Positions 15,053 through 20,936 of a DNA stretch of 20,936 bases are shown here, piece by piece. The DNA is from ZC4RG17 sp036259475 (GTDB lineage: Bacteria > Actinomycetota > Acidimicrobiia > Spongiisociales > ZC4RG35): NCBI GenBank assembly GCA_036259475.1, contig DATABS010000043.1, positions 1-20,936 on the forward strand, given 5' to 3'. The position numbers and the translations under genes are program-made. The stretch's first letter is position 1. Every line of letters begins with the position of its first letter. Under the pieces are notes generated by a model, which was given only the letters and a program-made list of their open reading frames with translations, had not been told where the DNA came from and searched no databases.

Positions 15053-16519
15053 ATGGCCGAAAATTCGCTTCTCGAAAGAATGCACAAGCAGGGCCACGAC
15101 CGCCTCCTCATCGGCGGCGAGTGGCGCGACGCCTCCGACGGCGCCGAGATAAAGGTGTTCGATCCCGCTACCGGCGAGCCGGTGGCCACGGTGCCGAGCG
15201 GCTCGGCCGCCGACGCCGCCGCCGCGGTCGACGCCGCCGACCGGGTGGCGGACGAGTGGGCGGCCACCCCGCCGCGTGAGCGGGCCGAGATGCTCCGCCG
15301 TTCGTTCGAACTGATGACCGAACGAGCCGATGATCTCGCTTCGCTGATCGTCCTCGAGATGGGCAAGACATTCGCCGAGTCGAAGGGCGAGATCCGATAC
15401 GCCGCCGAGTTCTATCGCTGGTTCTCCGAGGAGGCGGTGCGCAACGACGGCTCGATCACGTTGGCTCCGGGGGGTGACAAGCGCATCCTCTCCATCGGCC
15501 AGCCGATCGGGATCTCGCTTCTCATCACACCGTGGAATTTCCCGGCGGCGATGGCGACCCGGAAGATCGGCCCTGCACTGGCCGCGGGGTGCACTGTGAT
15601 CCTCAAGCCGGCATCTGACACGCCACTGACCGCGCTGGCGGTTGCCCAGTTGATGGAGGAGGCCGGGGTTCCGCCCGGAGTCATCAACGTCCTGCCGTCG
15701 AAACGCTCCTCCGAGGTCGTGCCCGTGATCCTCGGCGACAGCCGGGTGAGGAAGCTCTCGTTCACCGGATCCACCGAGGTCGGCCGGACCCTCCTCGCCC
15801 AGGCGGCGGAGCGGATCGTCTCGTCATCCATGGAACTGGGGGGAAATGCTCCCTTCCTCGTCTTCGATGATGCCGACATACAGGCGGCCGTGGAAGGCGC
15901 CATGGTGGCGAAGATGCGCAACGGCGGCCAGTCATGCATCGCCGCCAACCGCTTCCTCGTCCACGAGGCGGTGGCGGACGAGTTCTCGACGGCCTTCGCC
16001 GAGGCGATGAAGGCGGTGCGGGTGGGACCCGGCTCCGATCCCGATGTCGACCTCGGCCCGCTCATCAACGAATCCGCCCAAGGGGACATGAGCGAGTCGG
16101 TGGAGATGGCCGCCGACGCTGGATCCGAGATACTGGTCGGCGGTCACGCTCCCGACCGTCCCGGCTACTTCTTCGAGCCGACCGTCATCGCCGGGGTGGC
16201 GGCGGATGCCTCCATCCTCGGCCGCGAGATCTTCGGTCCCGTCGCGCCGGTGGTCAGCTTTCAGACGGAAGAAGAGGCGATCTCTCTCGCCAACGACACC
16301 ATTCACGGCCTGGCCGCCTACCTCTACACCGCCGACCTCAGCCGAGCCATGCGAGTCGCCGAAGCACTCGAGTCCGGCATGGTAGGAGTCAACCGGGGCC
16401 TCATCTCCGATCCGGCGGCTCCCTTCGGTGGCGTCAAAGAGAGCGGCGTCGGTCGCGAAGGGGGCCATGAGGGAATGAAGGCGTTCCTCGAGACGAAGTA
16501 CATCGCTGCCTCCTGGTGA
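15053..16519 (+). CDS. NAD(P)-dependent aldehyde dehydrogenase, succinate-semialdehyde-dehydrogenase-like
   Basis: The 488-residue enzyme oxidises an aldehyde to its acid. All catalytic features are present: Asn162 in TPWNFP, Lys185 in ILKPASDTP, the cofactor loop FTGSTEVG (about 237-244), Glu261 in MELGGNAP and Cys295 in GGQSCIAANR. EIFGPVAPVVSF and the GVKESGVGREGG region near the C-terminus are typical of the GabD branch. The K-P-A-S context is compatible with NADP use, as in succinate semialdehyde dehydrogenases. It lies 2 bp after the beta-hydroxyacid dehydrogenase gene. The ATG at 15053 gives the standard N-terminal length, but no strong Shine-Dalgarno is visible, so coupling to the upstream stop is likely. 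Confidence 0.9.
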   Translation: MAENSLLERMHKQGHDRLLIGGEWRDASDGAEIKVFDPATGEPVATVPSGSAADAAAAVDAADRVADEWAATPPRERAEMLRRSFELMTERADDLASLIVLEMGKTFAESKGEIRYAAEFYRWFSEEAVRNDGSITLAPGGDKRILSIGQPIGISLLITPWNFPAAMATRKIGPALAAGCTVILKPASDTPLTALAVAQLMEEAGVPPGVINVLPSKRSSEVVPVILGDSRVRKLSFTGSTEVGRTLLAQAAERIVSSSMELGGNAPFLVFDDADIQAAVEGAMVAKMRNGGQSCIAANRFLVHEAVADEFSTAFAEAMKAVRVGPGSDPDVDLGPLINESAQGDMSESVEMAADAGSEILVGGHAPDRPGYFFEPTVIAGVAADASILGREIFGPVAPVVSFQTEEEAISLANDTIHGLAAYLYTADLSRAMRVAEALESGMVGVNRGLISDPAAPFGGVKESGVGREGGHEGMKAFLETKYIAASW

Positions 16520-16621
16520 CCCGGCGGCTCTCAGCGTCGCAAGCCCTCGCCGACTAACCATCCCGTGCGGTGTCGGTGTGGAACAATTACGCCGCCCGGC
16601 CCGTGAAGGAGGAGTCCGTCG

Positions 16622-17632
16622 ATGTCGATGCCCACGCTCGACGACGTGGCGCGTGAGGTGGGCGTCCATCCCTCGACGGTATCCCGGGCACTGAACCCGT
16701 CGCGGGCGAGGCTGGTCAACCCGGAGACCCGTCAGGCGGTGGAGGAGGCGGCGCGCCGCCTCGGCTATCGACCTCACATGGGGGCCCGCGGTCTGCAAAG
16801 CGGCCGCACCGCCACCGTGGGTGTGATTGCCGCCGACCTGGGCAATCCGTTCGTCACCCCGATCATCCACGGGATCACCGCCTCTCTCGAGGTAGCGGAG
16901 ACCATGCCGGTCATCGCCGAAACCCAGGACGAACACGACCGTTTCGCCCGAATCCTCGACCATATGCTGAGCCGGCGGGTCGACGCCGTGGTGGCGGTCG
17001 CCACCCGAGCCGGCGACCGCCAGATCCTCGAGGACGCCGCCCGGATCGCACCGGTCGTGATCGCCGCCCGTCCCCTCCCCGGATCGCACCTTCCTCAGGT
17101 GATCCACGACGACGCCGCCGGCGCCACGTTGGCCGCCGAGCATCTGCACGAATTGGGCCACCGGACGGTGGTCCAGCTGCGCGGTCCGCTCGACGTGGCC
17201 AACTTCGATCGCCGGGCGGAGGCCTTCTCGGCTTCCTGCCGCCGCCTGGGCATGACCGAGATCCCCCTGGCGGATACTGGAGCCCGTCCGATCTCGGAGG
17301 AGGGTCGGCGCCTGATGGAGACGTTGCTGGGTGGGAGGGCAACGGTGCCGACGGCCGTGTTCGCGCACAATGACCTCATGGCTCTGGGCGCCCTGGCGGC
17401 TCTCAAGGCGGCCGGGCTGGAGGTGCCCGCCGATGTCTCGCTCATCGGGTACAACGACCTTCCGGCGATGGATCTGGTGGCACCTCCGCTGACGACCATC
17501 CGCTACCCCAGCCGGGAGATCGGCCTCGCCGCCGGTGAGCTGGTTGTCGAGCTCCTCAGCGGGACGCGACCCCCCGGAGTGTGCCTCGAGCCGGCGCTGG
17601 TGGTGCGGGCTTCGACTCGACGGCTCGACTGA
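16622..17632 (+). CDS. LacI-family transcriptional regulator (second of two)
   Basis: The 336-residue protein has a LacI helix-turn-helix (TLDDVAREVGVHPSTVSRAL), hinge (RRLGYRPHMGARGLQS) and effector domain with VGVIAADLGNPFVTPII and IGYNDLPAMDLVAPPLT. It is clearly related to the first LacI protein (coded at 12923-13942) but differs at the start of the recognition helix (Pro-Ser-Thr-Val against Val-Ser-Thr-Ala). The two may share or divide the same operators. The ATG at 16622 has an excellent AAGGAGGAG (16606-16614) 7 bp upstream; a second ATG two codons on is less well placed. It lies 102 bp after the aldehyde dehydrogenase gene, in the same direction. The operator at 17649 lies just after its stop. 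Confidence 0.9.
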   Translation: MSMPTLDDVAREVGVHPSTVSRALNPSRARLVNPETRQAVEEAARRLGYRPHMGARGLQSGRTATVGVIAADLGNPFVTPIIHGITASLEVAETMPVIAETQDEHDRFARILDHMLSRRVDAVVAVATRAGDRQILEDAARIAPVVIAARPLPGSHLPQVIHDDAAGATLAAEHLHELGHRTVVQLRGPLDVANFDRRAEAFSASCRRLGMTEIPLADTGARPISEEGRRLMETLLGGRATVPTAVFAHNDLMALGALAALKAAGLEVPADVSLIGYNDLPAMDLVAPPLTTIRYPSREIGLAAGELVVELLSGTRPPGVCLEPALVVRASTRRLD

Positions 17633-17647
17633 CTTGGTAGGGTGGCT

Positions 17648-17659
17648 GCAATCGTTTGA
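17648..17659. promoter_or_regulatory. LacI-type operator (CAATCGTTTG) before the SDR gene
   Basis: CAATCGTTTG at 17649-17658 is the exact reverse complement of the motif at 14049-14058. It sits in the 47-bp gap between the second lacI gene and the SDR gene. TAGGGT (17638-17643) could be the -10 box of a local promoter with the operator over its start site, the same arrangement as at 14042-14058, but no good -35 accompanies it. Confidence 0.55.
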
Positions 17660-17679
17660 AGCCGTAGAGGAGGCCCGCA

Positions 17680-18378
17680 GTGACCGGAAGTGTTGTGGTG
17701 ATCGGGGGCTCGGCCGGCCTGGGTAAGGCGATCGCCGCCCACTACGCCGCTCAGGGCCGCGAAGTAGTAGTGAGCAGCCGCGATTCCAGCCGGGCGGCCG
17801 CAGCCGCCGATGAGATCGGGGGCAACACCCGGGGCGTGGCGGTGGATTTGGCCGAGCCGGCCGGAATCGGGGCGGCACTGGCGGATCTGGGCCCGGTACA
17901 GCACCTGGTCATCGCCGCCATCGAGCGAGACGAGAACAAGATCCGCGAGTACTCGGTGGAGCGTGCCGCCGGCCTCGCCATCCTCAAACTCGTCGGCTAT
18001 CCCGAGGTGATCCACTCGCTCGTGGATCGATTCACCGACGATGCCGCCGTGGTGCTCTTCGGTGGTTTGGCCAAGGATCGGCCTTATCCCGGGTCCACCA
18101 TGGTGAGCACCGTCAACGGCGGTATAACCACGCTCATCAACACTCTGGCCATCGAACTGGCTCCCATGCGGTTCAACGCCATCCATCCCGCCGTCGTGGG
18201 CGACACCCCCTATTGGGAGAACAAGCCCGAGCAGGTGTTGGAGGCGATCCGAAGCCGGACCCCCACCGGCCGCCTGGTGCAAACCGCCGACATCGTCCAC
18301 GCCGTCGCCTTCCTCCTGGAGAACCCGGCGGTCAACGCGGTCAACCTACACGTCGAGGGCGGTTCACTTCTGATGTGA
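17680..18378 (+). CDS. SDR-fold protein with degenerate active site
   Basis: The 232-residue protein has the short-chain dehydrogenase/reductase fold. Its nucleotide loop is intact (GGSAGLG, residues 9-15), and the C-terminus (AVNLHVEGGSLLM) is typical. The catalytic residues are not. The Tyr and Lys of YxxxK align with Val142 and Asn146, in TMVSTVNGGITTLINTLAIE. The Ser position falls in LFGGLAK and the Asn-Ala-Gly motif is replaced by IAAIERD. It may bind a cofactor without classical oxidoreductase chemistry, or use other residues. The GTG at 17680 is fixed by AGGAGG (17668-17673) 6 bp upstream. The gene follows a LacI-type operator and converges with the bicupin gene, 16 bp away. Confidence 0.82.
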   Translation: MTGSVVVIGGSAGLGKAIAAHYAAQGREVVVSSRDSSRAAAAADEIGGNTRGVAVDLAEPAGIGAALADLGPVQHLVIAAIERDENKIREYSVERAAGLAILKLVGYPEVIHSLVDRFTDDAAVVLFGGLAKDRPYPGSTMVSTVNGGITTLINTLAIELAPMRFNAIHPAVVGDTPYWENKPEQVLEAIRSRTPTGRLVQTADIVHAVAFLLENPAVNAVNLHVEGGSLLM

Positions 18379-18394
18379 TCCACCAGACCGGGGA

Positions 18395-19288
18395 TCAGTC
18401 CAGCTTGTCGGAGAGGTACTTCCAGTCGCGGGCGAACCGGTAGGAGTGGCGGGGGGGAGGGCCGGGCGCCGTCGTCTCCAGCCACCTCACCCGGTCGGTG
18501 CCGGGATTGGCGAATTCGTGGACGCAGCCGACCCCGGCGAGGGCCACGTCGCCCGCCTCCAGGCGGTACTCCTGGCCGTCGAAGCGGGCGTCCACGCCGC
18601 CGTCGAGGATCTGATACGTCTCCTCGAAGGGATGGTCGTGGGCCCCGGCGAACCCGTTCGGCTCGTATTGCACCATGAACATGGTGGAGAGCTGGGCCCC
18701 CAGGTCATTGTCGACCATCATCTTCACCGTGATACCGCTGTAGACGAGGAGGGCGGTGCGCATGCTGGCCGACACGGCCAGACGGTCCTGGGTTTGCTTG
18801 TCGACGTCCATGTTCTCGGGATCGATGTGCCCGTAATCACGGGTCCGGGGGTCGCGTACCTCCACTGCCATCGGCTCGCCGGCCTCGAAGTCCGGCACGA
18901 AAAAGGTGTCGCCGTCATGGTGAGAGCGGGGCTGAGGGGCGAGCATCTCGGACCAGCGCACCGGGGCCGACCCGGCGTTGCGCCAACGGTGCTGCGCTCC
19001 CACCGGCACCAGTCCGTAATCTCCCGGTCGCATCGTCACCGCGCCACCCGGCGTCTCGCACACCACCTCGCCCTCCAGCACGTAGACACTCTCCTCGAAG
19101 GAGTGCACATGGGAGGCGACGACCCCACCCGGCTCCAGCCGGCACACCGAGAACCCGGTGTGCACCGAGGCCGCCTTCGAGTCGTCGACGATCGTCCAGC
19201 GGCTGAAGCCGTCGCTGTGCCCTGAGTACTCCTTCGGCACGACGAATTCGGCTTCGGCCGCAGGGGCGACGATGTGTCGAAAGTTCAT
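18395..19288 (-). CDS. Bicupin protein, (S)-ureidoglycine aminohydrolase-like
   Basis: The 297-residue protein has two cupin barrels. The first has His60, His62 and Glu66 in SHVHSFEESVYVLEGEV plus His100; the second has His217, His219 and Glu223 in AHDHPFEETYQILDGG plus His257. Both barrels therefore keep a full 3-His/1-Glu metal site, and two active or metal-loaded sites are possible. Bicupins of this build include ureidoglycine aminohydrolase (AllE/YlbA), dioxygenases and isomerases; the reaction here is unknown. The ATG at 19288 is preceded by GGAAAGG on the minus strand. The gene starts 30 bp after the stop of the amidohydrolase gene and is probably in the same transcript, so the proteins may act in one pathway. 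Confidence 0.84.
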   Translation of the reverse strand: MNFRHIVAPAAEAEFVVPKEYSGHSDGFSRWTIVDDSKAASVHTGFSVCRLEPGGVVASHVHSFEESVYVLEGEVVCETPGGAVTMRPGDYGLVPVGAQHRWRNAGSAPVRWSEMLAPQPRSHHDGDTFFVPDFEAGEPMAVEVRDPRTRDYGHIDPENMDVDKQTQDRLAVSASMRTALLVYSGITVKMMVDNDLGAQLSTMFMVQYEPNGFAGAHDHPFEETYQILDGGVDARFDGQEYRLEAGDVALAGVGCVHEFANPGTDRVRWLETTAPGPPPRHSYRFARDWKYLSDKLD

Positions 19289-19318
19289 CCTTACCTTTCC
19301 TTGACCTCGGGCCGCCCG

Positions 19319-20686
19319 TCAGACGGGTAACCACGCTTCCTTGCGGTTCTCGATCTGGCCGACCAGGTAGTCCCGGGAGGAGTTGACGAGACCCACCGCC
19401 CGGGAGATGTCGGCGATCATCTTGCCGTTGCGCTTGTGGATCTTGCCGCCGATGATGACCGTGTCGACGTTGGAGACGTCGGCGGCCAGCACGACCGTGG
19501 CGACCGGGTCGATCACAGGGGCGGTATTGATGTCGCTGCCGCCGATCACCACCACGTCGGCCTTCTTTCCAGGGGTCAAGGATCCGGTCTGGTCTTCCAG
19601 CCCTACGACATGAGCCCCGTTGATCGTGCCCATCTGGAGCGCATCCCGGGCGGTGATCGTGTCCTCGGGGATCTCCACGTCTGCCTGCCACGCTTCGGAG
19701 TTGACCAGCACGCGTTCGGCTCCGAACGCCGCCCGCATCTGGGTGAACATGTCGCCCGGTACTGTCGTCACCACGTCGACCGACAGGGAGGGCCGCAGGT
19801 CGTGGGCGATGCACGGCGCGGTGGGAGGCTGGCCGTGTCCCATCTGCAACTCCACCTGCGCCGCCACCGAGACGGTGCCCCCGCTGTCCCGGACCAGCTC
19901 CCACTCCTCGTCGCTCAGGTAGCAGGAGTGGATGTAGGTAGTGTCGGGGCCGAGCAGTCCCATCTCCGACAGCTGCTTGACCATGCCGAAACGACCGGCG
20001 AGGCGGCCCATGGCGACATGAACGGTGATCGGCAGGCCCAACTCCCGGGCGAGATTCCACTCCTCTCGCACCACCTCGGGCTTGCAGAACCCCGGGCCCC
20101 GGGTGGCCAGCGCCATGGTGAGGAGGCCGCCGTTGGAGGCGAAGTAGGTGTCGTGCACCCGGCGCACGTCGTCGGCCGGAATGGCGATGCTGCTCTCGAA
20201 CCAGTAGTCGGCGAGGGAAGTATTGGCGCTGCCGTAGGCGTATACCCCCCGGATGCCGCTCTCCTGCAGGCCCCGGATGGCGGCGTCGGGATGCTCAGGA
20301 GTGTTGTTGATGTGGGACCAGTCGAGCAGCGTGGTGATACCGGCGTTTATGCATTCCAGGGAGCCCGCCAGATTGGAGGCGTACACGTCCTCGGGCCGAT
20401 AGACGGGGGCGAAGGAGTCGAGGATCTCGACGAAGTAGTCATCCAGGGTGGCATTCGGGGCCGATCCCCTGATGGCCGTCTCCCAGGTATGGCGATGGCT
20501 GTCGATGAACCCGGGGATGACGATGTCTCCGCTGACGTCGATGACCTCCGCTCCGTCCGCCTCCAAATCGGGTCCCACCTGGGCGATCGTGTCGCCCTCG
20601 ATCAACACGTCGCCCGTCGGGAAATCCCCCAGGGCGGAGTCCATGGTGACCACGTGGCCACCCTTCAGCAGCAGTTGGTCCGCCAT
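19319..20686 (-). CDS. Amidohydrolase, COG0402 (cytosine deaminase/TrzN-SsnA-like) family
   Basis: The 455-residue protein has the composite-domain amidohydrolase layout: a beta-sandwich start (LLLKGGHVVTMD), a TIM-barrel core and the return of the sandwich at the end (GKKADVVVIGGSDI). Metal ligands are visible: His64 and His66 in IDSHRHTW, His223 in VHVAMG, His253 in IHSCYL and Asp304 in LSVDVVTT. Deaminases of this family usually have Glu three residues after the His223 equivalent (HxxE); here it is Met226. Hydrolysis of an amide or C-N bond other than classical deamination is therefore plausible. The ATG at 20686 has AAGGAGAGG just upstream. A promoter with a LacI-type operator in its spacer precedes it. 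The bicupin gene follows in the same direction. Confidence 0.87.
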   Translation of the reverse strand: MADQLLLKGGHVVTMDSALGDFPTGDVLIEGDTIAQVGPDLEADGAEVIDVSGDIVIPGFIDSHRHTWETAIRGSAPNATLDDYFVEILDSFAPVYRPEDVYASNLAGSLECINAGITTLLDWSHINNTPEHPDAAIRGLQESGIRGVYAYGSANTSLADYWFESSIAIPADDVRRVHDTYFASNGGLLTMALATRGPGFCKPEVVREEWNLARELGLPITVHVAMGRLAGRFGMVKQLSEMGLLGPDTTYIHSCYLSDEEWELVRDSGGTVSVAAQVELQMGHGQPPTAPCIAHDLRPSLSVDVVTTVPGDMFTQMRAAFGAERVLVNSEAWQADVEIPEDTITARDALQMGTINGAHVVGLEDQTGSLTPGKKADVVVIGGSDINTAPVIDPVATVVLAADVSNVDTVIIGGKIHKRNGKMIADISRAVGLVNSSRDYLVGQIENRKEAWLPV

Positions 20687-20714
20687 CAGTCCTCTCCTTC
20701 AATCCGCTCAACCG

Positions 20715-20743
20715 AGCGTAGAGCTGCAAACGCTTGCTGGCAA
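20715..20743 (-). promoter_or_regulatory. Promoter of the amidohydrolase-bicupin operon
   Basis: Read on the minus strand, TTGCCA (20743-20738; five of six consensus positions) and TACGCT (20720-20715; TANNNT) are separated by exactly 17 bp. The spacer contains the LacI-type palindrome at 20726-20737. The leader to the ATG would be roughly 20 nt and includes the Shine-Dalgarno. Confidence 0.6.
20726..20737. promoter_or_regulatory. LacI-type operator (GCAAACGCTTGC)
   Basis: GCAAACGCTTGC is a 12-bp palindrome with one mismatched pair, matching GCAANCGNTTGC. It is the best of the three related sites in the window and lies between the -35 and -10 boxes of the amidohydrolase promoter. A bound repressor there would exclude RNA polymerase. 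Confidence 0.65.
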
Positions 20744-20761
20744 GGGAGGCGTAGCCTTCCC
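20744..20761. repeat. Short imperfect hairpin between ctaG-like gene and amidohydrolase promoter
   Basis: GGGAGGC (20744-20750) can pair with GCCTTCCC (20754-20761) across a 3-nt loop with one bulged base. It lies 21 bp downstream of the ctaG-like stop in that gene's direction, so it may act as a weak terminator. No T-tract follows. Confidence 0.3.
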
Positions 20762-20782
20762 AGACCGAGCTCACCGACGTTT

Positions 20783-20936
20783 TCATGCGCGAAAACGGGA
20801 TCGGGCTTCCGTTTCGGTCTCGGTGGAGCGCAGCCAGGCGACCAGCAGCGCCAGGGCGGCCCCGACGTACACCATCCCGGCGGGTATCCACATGATCACT
20901 CCCGCCAGCTGCTGATCCGCCAGGGGGCTGAGACCC
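20783..20936 (-). CDS. CtaG-like cytochrome c oxidase assembly protein, C-terminal fragment (partial)
   Basis: The reverse strand is open from the window edge to the TGA at 20785-20783, giving the last 51 residues of a protein. The fragment contains LADQQLAGVIMWIPAGMVYV, then a hydrophobic run (GAALALLVAWL) and a charged tail (RSTETETEARSRFRA). This resembles the final transmembrane helices of the caa3-type CtaG family, whose members end in a DQQLAG-IMW-P-G pattern. Those proteins help assemble the copper site of cytochrome oxidase in the membrane. The start lies outside the window. It indicates aerobic respiration. Confidence 0.72.
   Translation of the reverse strand, partial: GLSPLADQQLAGVIMWIPAGMVYVGAALALLVAWLRSTETETEARSRFRA

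Noticed and set aside
16520..16621. Separate regulated promoter for the second lacI gene
   Set aside because: The 102-bp gap has a strong ribosome-binding site but no copy of the operator motif and no convincing -35/-10 pair; read-through from the dehydrogenase operon is as likely.
15932..17878. 648-codon open frame on the - strand opposite the aldehyde dehydrogenase and lacI genes
   Set aside because: Arg/His/Gly-rich shadow that covers three well-supported + strand genes and the intergenic gaps between them.
14115..20686. Assignment as an allantoin degradation cluster
   Set aside because: A GlxR-like reductase, a bicupin and an amidohydrolase are suggestive, but the amidohydrolase is of the COG0402 type rather than an evident allantoinase. 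No gcl, hyi, allC/allD or purine gene is present.
20439..20915. Open frames on both strands over the amidohydrolase start and the right end
   Set aside because: Both cross the mapped promoter and the CtaG-like coding frame and have shadow composition.

Overview
The window looks like chromosomal DNA of a high-GC, aerobic actinobacterium. The evidence is strong G/C bias at third codon positions, frequent GTG starts, TANNNT-type -10 boxes, a DtxR/MntR-family regulator, and a NuoD of actinobacterial type. An Acidimicrobiia-like lineage is my guess; nothing in the window fixes the taxon. I see no rRNA, tRNA, CRISPR array, prophage or insertion sequence.

Layout. (1) 1-1844: a palindrome, a probably leaderless MntR-like metalloregulator gene (+), and a convergent alkaline-phosphatase-superfamily phosphodiesterase gene (-). 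(2) 1948-12861: a one-directional respiratory complex I operon, nuoA-B-C-D-H-I-J-K-L-M-N. The NADH-input genes nuoE, nuoF and nuoG are absent from their usual place between nuoD and nuoH. (3) 12923-20686: a catabolic-looking region. It holds two LacI-family regulators, a beta-hydroxyacid dehydrogenase next to a succinate-semialdehyde-dehydrogenase-like enzyme, an SDR-fold protein that has lost its catalytic residues, a bicupin, and a COG0402-type amidohydrolase. (4) 20783-20936: the C-terminal end of a CtaG-like cytochrome oxidase assembly protein (-), cut by the window edge.

The most unusual structure lies between the nuo genes. Three gaps (nuoD/H, nuoI/J, nuoK/L) each hold a related element of about 190-197 bp. 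Each starts with a GT-rich array of four 7-bp units and ends with an AC-rich array of 7-bp units that is partly its reverse complement. Between the arrays lies a core with shared landmarks (AGAAGAAGA, then 21-22 nt to the right-hand array). A fourth gap (nuoM/N) is simply a (CGACTTC)n array, also with 7-bp period. Two of these arrays run almost directly into start codons (nuoL, nuoN) that have no visible Shine-Dalgarno.

The catabolic region is tied together by a shared operator-like palindrome, GCAANCGNTTGC in form. It occurs before the dehydrogenase gene (14049), before the SDR gene (17649) and before the amidohydrolase gene (20726). At the first and third sites it overlaps or abuts a recognisable promoter. 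This suggests one LacI-controlled regulon whose substrate is unknown. An aldehyde or hydroxyacid intermediate is likely, because a reductase and an aldehyde dehydrogenase are encoded back to back.
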